From: Nothopassalora personata
Taxonomy: Eukaryota > Ascomycota > Dothideomycetes > Mycosphaerellales > Mycosphaerellaceae
Direction of reading: 5' to 3'
DNA length: 64,000 nt
NCBI GenBank assembly: GCA_033816765.1
Contig: CM066296.1
Location: 2,046,001-2,110,000 of the forward strand
Positions 34,501 through 41,604 of the stretch are shown piece by piece (the stretch's first letter is position 1; each line of letters begins with the position of its first letter). The notes below the pieces were generated by a model that was not told where the DNA came from, searched no databases, and was given only the letters and a program-made list of their open reading frames with translations. The position numbers and the translations under genes were made by a program.

Positions 34501-36211
34501 CATAAGCTTGGAACGTTCCTGGGGCGTTGCATAGGCCGAATGGCATGACTAGACATTCGAACTGCCCATAGCGGGTAGTGAACGCTGTCATCCACTCATG
34601 CCCCTTTGCGATGCGGATGCGGTTGAATGCTGCAATCACATCTAGCTTCGTAAACCACTTCTTTCCTGCGATGCGGTTCAAGGTGTCCTGCATCAGGGGA
34701 ATAGGGTATCTTGACTTGATGGTAAGTGCATTGAGGGCTCTGTAATCAACGCATACTCTCAACCCACCTCCTGGCTTCTTGACGATAAGGCACGGAGATG
34801 CAGCATCGGCGCGGCCTTCATTCTTGCGGATCTTGCCTTGGGCGATCTGTTCGTCAGTCCAGTGCTTGATGATCTCGTCTTCTTGCTTAGACATGCGGTA
34901 TGGTCGCTTGAAGGGTGGCACGGCATCGGGTTTCAGCTTGATCTCATGGTCAATCCCAGGCCGGTGTGGCGGAAGCTCTTCTGAAGCCTTCTTCGAGAAG
35001 CAATCAGCGAACTCGTGGTATGTTGGCATAAGGTGGTCCTTTGGATCGATCTCTTGGTCGTTGACTTTCATGAACTTGTCCACGTCTGCTTGTGCGTGCA
35101 TCTTGCAGGAACGGAGTGTTGGGGCTACACGTTCTGATGCTGGTATGAATGCAGCGGCACGCGCGTTCAGCCTTGAGATCGTCTTTTCGTCTGACAGCAT
35201 CTTACAGTTGCCTCCAGCAACTGTCTTCATGTTGTGCGCCGTCATGGCGCAAGCGGCAAGCGAGTCGCCCGCTCGCTGCTGCTCCACCTTGGGGTCATAG
35301 ACATACATCAGGTGAACTTGCGCGCCCTTTTGCTTGGCGAGGCGCACGAAGTAGTCTGCATTGACTTCTTTGATGTCGATGTTCTTCTTAGGCTCTTCTG
35401 CTTGTTGAGCTGCGGCTTCGGCAGCTGCTGCTACTGCTGCTGCCACAGCGGCCTTTGCTTCCTTTGCTTCGAGTCTCTTAGCAGCCCGGCGAACTTTTCC
35501 AGGGCCGCGCGTTGTCATGCGCTTGATGGTGTCTTCGCCGTCAGCCGGCAGTGGCAGACGGGCGTGCTGCCAAGTGACATCTCCTTCGTCATCTTCTTCC
35601 ACGGTTGCCGAGCGGTACTTGCTAGGAAGCTCCTCGTGGGTCTGGAACGTAAGGACTGGGTTCTGGTCTTGATCATTGACTGACTGCACCCACGTCGCTT
35701 CCTTTCCGGACAGGCAGTTGTCCTTGCAGTGTTGAGAATCGAGCGTCATAGTGCCGGACTCATAATGCAGGCCTGGTTGATGCTTGTCGTGCCATGGTCT
35801 CCCCAAGACGATGTCGTATTCGAGGTTGGTGAGCCAGGCATTGATCACTTCGGAGTGCCCGTTGATCTCCAGGGTGAGCTCCGTACGGTATTCGATCATT
35901 TCCTTTGCAGTGGACATGTCGGCGAGGCCCAGTGCCAATGGGCTGTCCAGCTTCGAGAGTGGCAGGTCATTCTTTCGCGCATATACGATGTCAACGTAGT
36001 TTGAATTGGCTCCGTCATCAAGGAATGAGAATGCATATTTTCCATTCGCTGTGCAAGGCACCACTAGGTGTGATCCTATTACAGGGTTGTGCTCTATGTG
36101 CACCATTCGTAAGGAATGGGATGATATTCTGAGATCACCTTCCCCAATCCCTTCTGACTTCGGCCTTGACGTTGACGTGTTCGTATCCAGTCCACTGGTT
36201 GTTGCGCTCAA
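31442..36211 (-). CDS. pol: Element A Pol polyprotein (PR-RT-RH-IN-chromodomain)
   Basis: A 1589-codon frame. Protease region with FLDDGANSNYV (about residues 62-72), where most relatives have DSG/DTG. RT with RYPIPLMQDTL and YLDDILIF (about 585). RNase H DASD (about 737) and YSDHKNLEYF. Integrase with HHCC zinc finger (HDAPAAGHPGKTK, CTTC; about 1015-1050), catalytic D in IAMDFVVELP (about 1075), D in VTDRGPQW (about 1140) and E in DGQSEITN (about 1173). GPY/F-like YAGPYPIKEV follows (about 1320). The C-terminal chromodomain (WHVEKVVDSH, YKYCVKWVG, LTWEP; about 1383-1440) should bind methylated H3 and bias insertion to heterochromatin. The frame is -1 to gag; its first possible initiator is TTG, so expression by recoding is likely. 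The last 38 or so residues are encoded by the 3' LTR. Confidence 0.93.
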   Translation of the reverse strand: MSATTSGLDTNTSTSRPKSEGIGEGDLRISSHSLRMVHIEHNPVIGSHLVVPCTANGKYAFSFLDDGANSNYVDIVYARKNDLPLSKLDSPLALGLADMSTAKEMIEYRTELTLEINGHSEVINAWLTNLEYDIVLGRPWHDKHQPGLHYESGTMTLDSQHCKDNCLSGKEATWVQSVNDQDQNPVLTFQTHEELPSKYRSATVEEDDEGDVTWQHARLPLPADGEDTIKRMTTRGPGKVRRAAKRLEAKEAKAAVAAAVAAAAEAAAQQAEEPKKNIDIKEVNADYFVRLAKQKGAQVHLMYVYDPKVEQQRAGDSLAACAMTAHNMKTVAGGNCKMLSDEKTISRLNARAAAFIPASERVAPTLRSCKMHAQADVDKFMKVNDQEIDPKDHLMPTYHEFADCFSKKASEELPPHRPGIDHEIKLKPDAVPPFKRPYRMSKQEDEIIKHWTDEQIAQGKIRKNEGRADAASPCLIVKKPGGGLRVCVDYRALNALTIKSRYPIPLMQDTLNRIAGKKWFTKLDVIAAFNRIRIAKGHEWMTAFTTRYGQFECLVMPFGLCNAPGTFQAYVNDTLREFLDDFASAYLDDILIFSDTLEEHIGHVKKVLGRCRDAGLQLDIKKCEFHTQSTKYLGLIIGKDGISMCPEKVRAVQEWETPRNVTDVLAFNGFAGFYRRFIKNYSKITLPLTRLTKKDVPWQWTAECQAAFDGLKKAFTDAEGEILAVFQHGLETVLETDASDFVTAAVLSQRHNGILRPVAYLSKKMSPQECNYDIYDKELLAIVKAFEEWRPELAAGDIDDKDCVGSDCENFLADPSGKPVLVYSDHKNLEYFMTTKELNRRQARWAEFLSQFHFKIIYRPGVQGGKPDSLTRRSQDAIRKDEDDPRHTQQHRVLLGPELFMPNLLASRILQLAASEATGVVDEDLQRDIRSLYEQQEPQEALQQLAAGDKVKMLHRHKIDPKHAMAVDGMIYVKNREGGYSLYVPEPAEDDEGNTVYARIVKAFHDAPAAGHPGKTKTNTLLKRHYIWPGMTRFIREFCKGCTTCTNVNPVQDAEHGLLAPLPVPLDTWDDIAMDFVVELPEARCTADGQKYKNVLTVTDRLSKERHLIPVLNMSAEYIAFIYLKYVFSRHGLPKSIVTDRGPQWLSAFWKRLCQLLGIKRKLSTGYHPQTDGQSEITNKAMEKYLRTYTNYAQDDWPDWLPLAEFTANDHVSESTGFSPFMATLGKNPRYSDAEVMLPLELMPHKQRLDAQSATAFGARMNELRQALRDAMQMAQDTQAEYANRRRTIAPAYKLGDMVHISTKNWHTTRPSKKLDYKYAGPYPIKEVLPHDTYRVALPDSLSNLYDGFHANYLRPGYDPVTGQVVPPPPPIEVEDEDGSHQEWHVEKVVDSHRSLPPGRAPAGGKVPIYKYCVKWVGDNELTWEPAETMIATAAASVADFHHNHPTAPRPAGFTPPLGWIANEEAPSDDAGTLSAAMITSNPVTAGGPRELIAQVPVALLAEDNGSYEDDDPPGMAPTKVTDDCDRSDKRNGHQTSLDTVHRSDRFEGGGGVTAHGRTASERGELRDRARADPRASACILTSRASRTS

Positions 36212-36222
36212 CGAGTGGACTA
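36189..36222 (-). promoter_or_regulatory. Hairpin at the gag stop codon of element A (putative recoding signal)
   Basis: On the minus strand the gag TAG (36222-36220) opens an 8-bp stem AGTCCACT/AGTGGACT (36221-36214 with 36196-36189). An inner GTTG/CAAC stem (36212-36209 with 36204-36201) closes a 4-nt loop. There is no ATG; pol continues in the -1 frame. Confidence 0.6.
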
Positions 36223-38541
36223 GGCTTTTTCCGACTGGGTAGTCGGGCGCGGTGGCATCTGGTAGTTCCAGAGCTCACACTCCTTGTCGGTCAGCTGGTG
36301 ACCTGGCTTGCGGCACTTCTTGCACAGTCTCTCCTTCATGCAACGCTCAGTCTCAGCGTCGTCAAGAAGAGTGAGGTGCTTGAACTCAGCTGGGCGAGAG
36401 TCCCATGGCAGGCGGTCCACCTTGCGGCGATTCTTTGAGCCGCCTCCGCCAGATCCGGCTGGAGTGGTGCCGTTGGGCTTGTCGTCCTTCTTGTCGTCCT
36501 TCTTGTCGTCCTTCTTGGCCGTAGACTTCTTCTTCGGGTGAAGAGTCTCGGCGACCTTGAAATCCTCCTCAGCCTTGAACAGGGCATCGACTGCTTCGCT
36601 GAGGGTCTTAGGGTTTGCTTGCTGATAGCGGATCAGATAGCGGTAGTTGAGCTTGCGCATGAGGTTGTCCATAGCGTCTTCTCCGGTCATGCGCATCAAG
36701 TTGGCATAACGGCGCCACTCGCGGTAGAGTTCGGCGAAGGAGTCCTTGGAGTTGTCCTCTGGCTGCTTCAACACAGCCATGTTGTCGCGAGCGCGGCCGA
36801 CGGGGTTGCGATCGCCGTACCACTCGATGAGGGACTTCATCATCTTGTTGACTGATGAATACGGGCGCTCGCTTCCGCTCATGATGCCTGCGATGGATGG
36901 AACCTTCGGGTTGAGCAGCGCCCAAGCGCCTCCGTCGGTGTAATCCAGTATGAACTTGAGCACGGCATCCTTGTCACGGAACGTGGTGGCGGCGAGCTTG
37001 GTCTCCAGTGCGCTGAGCCACTTCTCAAGCGATGGTCCCTTCAGGTCGCCTTCCTTGCTGAGGTCGCCTTGAAACTTATGCTTGGGGCCTTCGACACTTC
37101 GGTCCGTCTTCCAAGGACGATCGAGTGACTCGTCGATGTCCAGGATGTTGTTGAAGTTGATCTTGGTGACCTTCTTGGTCTTCTTGGACTTGCGGCGGCG
37201 AGCGCGGCGGTCATCGTCTGAGGACTCGTCGCTGCTACTGCTGCTGCTGCTGTCACTGCTATCCGGATCGTATCTCGGCTTCCTGCTCTTGCGCTGCTTG
37301 CCAGCCCTGTCCTTCTTGCTAACCTCTTCACCTGACTCATCGGATGAGTCTCCGCCGCTGGACTGCTTGCCAGTCCTGCCTTGGTCCTTCGGCGGTGATG
37401 GCTCTCTTCCAGCACGTCGACGAGAGATGGAACGTGAGAGCGAGGAGCGACGATCCTTGCCTCGTGCTTCGGTGCGCCCACGCTGCTCGGCTGCTTCGAG
37501 CTCCTTAGCATGCGCGTTGCGAAGGGCTTGGATGTCGCGCTCGTGATCGGCAACGGCTTCTTCGTAGTTGTCCACTTCACGCTCCAGCTCTCCAATGCGA
37601 GCCTCTCGCTCCTTGACCCAGACCATTGCTTGCTTGGCATGCTCGTACGCTTTCTGGGAGTCAGTTGGAATGGGCAGGGCCTTAAGTGCATCGAGTTCGA
37701 TCTTGACGGTGTCCAGGTCCTTGATAACTGTGTCGCGCTCAGCGCTGGCGGTGTCACGATCGGCGGTGACTTTAGCCAGGTGGTCGCGCAGGTCCTTTTG
37801 CTGGGCATCGGAGGCCTTCAGTAACTTGTCCAAGTCCGACACCTGCTTCTTCGCATCCCCGAGATCCTTTTGAACCTTGTCGAGTTCCTTCTGAACTTTG
37901 TCTCCATATTCTTGGCTCTGGTGACAGCTCGTGTACAACATCTCTGCAAGCTTCGAGACGTTGCGGTATTCCTGTTCGCCGCGGCGGAGGATGAAGTGGA
38001 TGGCGGGAGGTGCGGAAACGTCGCTGCCGTACAGCTTCTCGAACTTCTCGATATCGAGTTGAGTGAGGGACTTGAGTGTCGCTCGATAGGTCTTCGCGAC
38101 TTGTTGTGCTTCCTCGGCTCCCTCTTCTGCTTCGTCCGTCGCTGCATCGTCCATGTAGTCCACGGCTACCATAGCCTCCTTGCCTTCTTCCTCGATGATC
38201 TCGTCGTCGTGTAGGAAATCGCTGATGTTGAGGTATGGCTGTGGATCAGTGACGGGCTTGCCTAGTTCAATCATCTTCTGATACTGGCGGTCTTGTTCTT
38301 GCTCTTGCGTCGCATCGCGACCTTGAGTCTGTGTGTTGAGCACCGACTCGCGTTGCACCACTGGTCGCATTGCCAGCAGCGACTGGCGTCCATTCTGACG
38401 CACCATCTCGTTACCTTGGGCGCGATGGGGTGTCGCGCTTGTTGACTTGGGGTGTTGACTTAACTTGGGCACGTCTTCTCTGCGTGCGTTTGTTGACTTA
38501 ACTTGAGTGCGTTTGTCGTCGCACTTTTCTTGGAGTCGCAC
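36220..38541 (-). CDS. gag: Element A Gag protein
   Basis: 773 codons. A charged N-terminus is followed by an acidic block (about 115-150), a long coiled coil (about 205-370, heptad-like KVQKELDKVQKDLGDAKKQV), an SR/RK-rich linker with a serine run (about 430-450), and a capsid-like helical region (WLSALETKLAATTFRD, FAELYREWRRYANLMRM). A CCHC zinc knuckle (CKKCRKPGHQLTDKEC, CX2CX4HX6C) is near the C-terminus. Unusually long for a Gypsy Gag because of the coiled coil. It ends with TAG inside the hairpin that precedes pol. Confidence 0.9.
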   Translation of the reverse strand: MRLQEKCDDKRTQVKSTNARREDVPKLSQHPKSTSATPHRAQGNEMVRQNGRQSLLAMRPVVQRESVLNTQTQGRDATQEQEQDRQYQKMIELGKPVTDPQPYLNISDFLHDDEIIEEEGKEAMVAVDYMDDAATDEAEEGAEEAQQVAKTYRATLKSLTQLDIEKFEKLYGSDVSAPPAIHFILRRGEQEYRNVSKLAEMLYTSCHQSQEYGDKVQKELDKVQKDLGDAKKQVSDLDKLLKASDAQQKDLRDHLAKVTADRDTASAERDTVIKDLDTVKIELDALKALPIPTDSQKAYEHAKQAMVWVKEREARIGELEREVDNYEEAVADHERDIQALRNAHAKELEAAEQRGRTEARGKDRRSSLSRSISRRRAGREPSPPKDQGRTGKQSSGGDSSDESGEEVSKKDRAGKQRKSRKPRYDPDSSDSSSSSSSDESSDDDRRARRRKSKKTKKVTKINFNNILDIDESLDRPWKTDRSVEGPKHKFQGDLSKEGDLKGPSLEKWLSALETKLAATTFRDKDAVLKFILDYTDGGAWALLNPKVPSIAGIMSGSERPYSSVNKMMKSLIEWYGDRNPVGRARDNMAVLKQPEDNSKDSFAELYREWRRYANLMRMTGEDAMDNLMRKLNYRYLIRYQQANPKTLSEAVDALFKAEEDFKVAETLHPKKKSTAKKDDKKDDKKDDKPNGTTPAGSGGGGSKNRRKVDRLPWDSRPAEFKHLTLLDDAETERCMKERLCKKCRKPGHQLTDKECELWNYQMPPRPTTQSEKA

Positions 38542-38624
38542 TCGGCCTGTGGACTCAACGCGCTTGTCGCGTTACTTGATCTGCCCTTCGCAGATCCTTC
38601 GCAGCTTGTCTGCGGAAAAGAACG

Positions 38625-38633
38625 GTCTAACAA
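38625..38633 (-). promoter_or_regulatory. Self-complementary primer-binding site of element A
   Basis: The minus-strand leader reads TTGTTAGAC two bases after the 5' LTR. The LTR contains GTCTAACAA (38674-38666), its exact complement, about 42 nt downstream of a TATATTAA box. No tRNA-type TGG site adjoins the LTR. This is the layout of Tf1-type self-priming. Confidence 0.7.
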
Positions 38634-38635
38634 AG

Positions 38636-38796
38636 TGTAAGGGCACCTGCTTAGGTAGTACGAAGTTGTTAGACAAGCTATCTAAGAGGTGCGCGAGGCG
38701 CGAGAAGTTAATATACAGGCCGAGGCACGCGGGTCGGCCCGGGCCCGGTCACGTAACTCGCCACGTTCACTCGCTGTGCGGCCATGGGCCGTCACA
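38636..38796 (-). repeat. 5' LTR of element A
   Basis: 161 bp, one difference from the 3' LTR. On the minus strand it carries TATATTAA and, about 42 nt on, the presumed transcript start GTCTAACAA. Confidence 0.95.
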
Positions 38797-39267
38797 TCTA
38801 CTTTAGCTTATTGTCCGGATTGAATAGCTCTACTTTAGACTCGGTACTAGCCTCGGAACTAGCCTCGGACCCTTCGCTTAAATTACCCTAGTCCGGTTAG
38901 ATTATAGCGGCTACACCTATACGAGCTTTCTTACGATACGAAGGTAATTGATTTTTCTATACGGTCTTACGAGCCTTCTTTTATACAGCCGTCTTAGCCT
39001 TAGGGTTATTAGTATCTATTATACCCGCTAGATCGATACTATTGTAGTTAAAAGCCCAATACGGTAGATATATTATACTAATGCTCGTCCGGCCCTCGCT
39101 ACGACTACTACGGCCGAGTCTCTACTAAATGTCGCCGACATCTATACCGATAGGGAACTTCTAACATATAACGATCTCGACATCCGGAATATTAACGCCT
39201 ATGCCTAATAAAGTGGTAGTAACGATAACCCTAATCCGAGAGTTCTCCTTTTTAAACTCGTTATATC

Positions 39268-39457
39268 TGTCACGGTTTACCTTTGCACAGACGCACTTCG
39301 GTGTCACGTGACCTCGCGCCCTAGCGCGCCCGGACCCTAGATTCGGGCCCGATCTTATCACGCGCTTCTCGCGACTTCTTACTTCTCTTCTTCGTAGAAC
39401 TTACTCGATACTAAGGCTAATACACGTTTGCGCCCTGTTGCTGTCTTGTCCGTGTCA
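39268..39457 (+). repeat. 5' LTR of element B
   Basis: 190 bp, TGTCACGG...CCGTGTCA. It contains GTAGAACTTA (39394-39403), about 41 nt downstream of a TATA-like CTTATC (about 39353), the presumed 5' end of the transcript. Confidence 0.95.
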
Positions 39458-39458
39458 T

Positions 39459-39468
39459 TAAGTTCTAC
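39459..39468 (+). promoter_or_regulatory. Self-complementary primer-binding site of element B
   Basis: TAAGTTCTAC begins one base after the 5' LTR and is the perfect 10-nt inverted complement of GTAGAACTTA in the LTR (39394-39403). No tRNA-like primer site is present. Confidence 0.75.
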
Positions 39469-39503
39469 CACCCTCGATCGCCGCAAGCGATCACCCCGAC
39501 CAC

Positions 39504-41573
39504 GTGTGCACAGAAACGCGCGTGCGACACCGAGTCCGAATGGCCGCAAACCAGACGACACTCGGAGCAGACGAATCCTCATTCATTCCCAACCTGAACC
39601 TTAACCCACTCACGAAGAAGTTCCTCCGCGACGCGCGCCAACGACAGAACGGCACACTAACCGAAGGACAACGTGAGGTGGAAGACGAGTCAGAGTGGAA
39701 TCCGGATTTCGACGACACCCAGGGTGTAGAACGACTGCGCAAGATGGCGCAAGAGACACAAGACGAGACTCAGGGTCGAGATGGTGCTGAGCAGGCTCGT
39801 CAGCAAGAGGAGCGTCGGCGGGTACAACAGCAGCAGCACCAGGAGCGTCTGCAGGCAGAATACAACCGTCGTCAAACTGAGAAGGACCTGCGACTCGCAA
39901 TTGGAGGCGAGGACACGCTGGCCCAGGGAACTCGCGCCCGCAAGGAGGACAACCTCAGCTTCCGGCACGCGATACCCATTGACCGACATGAGGGTGAAGA
40001 GCTGGAATACAGAGCCCGGTACATCCCCTCCGAGTTTCAAGTAGTTACCGCCGAGGAACTCGAGCGAGCCGTCCGGAAGAACCCAGACGCTTGGCTTGAC
40101 GTACTCGACGAGTATCGCATCTCCTTCCTCGGGCTGAAAGCACGAGCAGAACACCTAGCCGATCAGAAGAAGCGGCTACAGGCAGAGAACAACCGGGTCA
40201 AGGACGAACTGCAGACGTTACAGGAGACCTTGAACGCGTTAGGTGACGATGACCAAGAAACAGCGAAAGAGGTGACTAGATTGAAAGCACTGGAGATTAA
40301 GGCAGCTACCGAGATTCAGAACCTACGTGCACGCAACACGGACCTGGTTGGTGAGTTGGAGGAGTCGCGGACAGAGCTGGCCACGTTGCAGAGTGTAAAC
40401 GAGCGCGGTGCAGTCAAGATCACCTCCCTGCAGGCGCAGGTGAAGGAGCGTGATGAGCAGATTGCAGCTCTGAAGCCCAAGGAGCCCATACCGCCACCGA
40501 AGCCAGCACGTCAGAAGTCAGCACTCGAGCTGCTGCTTGACGGTGATGATCCGGGCGTCGAGCTTCCGACACCCAAGCCTAAGACAAGCTCCACTGTGAA
40601 TGGTGGCGATGACGACGCCTCGACAGTGGTGTCCGTCCCTACAGCACAGCAGCATGGCGGGGGATTACGCAACCCCATTGATTCGAGAAAGATTCCGACC
40701 TTCTCAGCAGGCACACCTGGCCTGAAGGACGAACTGAACTTCCAAGAATGGAAGGAGAAGATGGAGGGATACATGGAGATGGAGGAAGTCTGTGGCCGGT
40801 TGCCCTCAGCTTGCCTGACCGTGTTCAGCTCATTCGTGGTTGGCAATGCCAACGCCCGATTGCGACCTCACAAGAGAAAGCCTGGGGTTACCTGGAAGGA
40901 CCTCATGGCAGTGTTGAACGACTCGTTCGGAGAACATCATGAGATGAAGAAGCATCGGAAGGCGTACCAGAACTGCTACCAGAACAACCGCGGTTTCGAC
41001 GACTTCTGCGCAGAATTCCTGGAACACGGCATGTACCTCAGCAAGACAGATGAAGAGCTCTGTGAGGACATGGCAGACAAGCTCAACAAATCGCTAAAGA
41101 CAGCGCTCGCTTACCGCGAAGAATTCACCGACCTGACGGCTATGCAGCGCTATCTGCGAGACGCCGAGTTGCGCCTGAACGACGCTCAAGGTCCCGGCGG
41201 CAACAACAACAACCGCAATGGAGGCGGTGCTCCTGGTGGTGGAAGTGGCGCTGACCGTCGTGGAGGCGGAGATGGCAAGCCTAAGCACATCCACCACAAT
41301 GACAAGATCCGCAGCGAATATGATCTTGAAGCTGCCAAGAAGGAGGGCGTGATCTTCCGCAACCTCACGAAGGAGGACGTGAACCGCCCAAAGGAAGACG
41401 TGTTCTGTTACGCATGCAAGAGCACCGACCACAAGGGACCTTGGGTTCCAAAGTGTCCATTCAAGAAGTTCAAGAAGTCTGGTGGTAACAACACCACCAA
41501 CACTACGAAGAACTCTTCCATGCAAGTCGAGGACCTGATTGAGCTGGAGGCTTCGCCGTCGGGGGAAGCCTAG
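39504..41573 (+). CDS. gag: Element B Gag protein
   Basis: 689 codons as the maximal frame; ATG 39541 (MAANQTTLGADE) is the first in-frame ATG and gives about 677 aa. An acidic/Gln-rich coiled-coil region occupies about residues 85-330. Capsid-like helices follow (LNFQEWKEKMEGYMEMEEVC, NCYQNNRGFDDFCAEFLEHG). A Gly/Asn linker precedes a CX2CX4HX7C zinc knuckle (CYACKSTDHKGPWVPKC). The TAG stop is the base of a hairpin that holds the pol ATG. Confidence 0.9.
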   Translation: MCTETRVRHRVRMAANQTTLGADESSFIPNLNLNPLTKKFLRDARQRQNGTLTEGQREVEDESEWNPDFDDTQGVERLRKMAQETQDETQGRDGAEQARQQEERRRVQQQQHQERLQAEYNRRQTEKDLRLAIGGEDTLAQGTRARKEDNLSFRHAIPIDRHEGEELEYRARYIPSEFQVVTAEELERAVRKNPDAWLDVLDEYRISFLGLKARAEHLADQKKRLQAENNRVKDELQTLQETLNALGDDDQETAKEVTRLKALEIKAATEIQNLRARNTDLVGELEESRTELATLQSVNERGAVKITSLQAQVKERDEQIAALKPKEPIPPPKPARQKSALELLLDGDDPGVELPTPKPKTSSTVNGGDDDASTVVSVPTAQQHGGGLRNPIDSRKIPTFSAGTPGLKDELNFQEWKEKMEGYMEMEEVCGRLPSACLTVFSSFVVGNANARLRPHKRKPGVTWKDLMAVLNDSFGEHHEMKKHRKAYQNCYQNNRGFDDFCAEFLEHGMYLSKTDEELCEDMADKLNKSLKTALAYREEFTDLTAMQRYLRDAELRLNDAQGPGGNNNNRNGGGAPGGGSGADRRGGGDGKPKHIHHNDKIRSEYDLEAAKKEGVIFRNLTKEDVNRPKEDVFCYACKSTDHKGPWVPKCPFKKFKKSGGNNTTNTTKNSSMQVEDLIELEASPSGEA

Positions 41574-41604
41574 GCTCTGGTCGTATGCGCAACGACCAGG
41601 AGCC
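41571..41604 (+). promoter_or_regulatory. Hairpin spanning gag stop and pol start of element B
   Basis: The 5' arm GGCTC-TGGTCGT (41573-41584) starts at the G of the gag TAG. The 3' arm is ACGACCA-G-GAGCC (41592-41604), giving 12 pairs with one bulged G (41599). The 7-nt loop ATGCGCA (41585-41591) begins with the pol ATG. This suggests coupled termination and re-initiation, or structure-assisted recoding. Confidence 0.7.

Larger units (their letters stand above)
31396..38796 (-). mobile_element. Element A: intact chromovirus-type Ty3/Gypsy LTR retrotransposon (7.4 kb)
   Basis: 161-bp LTRs (31396-31556 and 38636-38796) differ at one position (ATACAAGCC vs ATACAGGCC), so the insertion is young. 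Target duplication TCTAC flanks it (31391-31395 and 38797-38801). The polypurine tract adjoins the 3' LTR (31557-31569, minus-strand AAGGGGGGGGGTGG). Self-priming site at 38625-38633. Long open gag and pol frames are present. Dinucleotide usage is normal: no RIP. It is inserted in the RIP-dead helicase gene. Confidence 0.95.

Noticed and set aside
41560..41573. Classic -1 slippery heptamer before the gag stop of element B (GGGGGAA) or A (GGAAAAA)
   Set aside because: Neither fits X-XXY-YYZ in the gag frame; the hairpin model is better supported.
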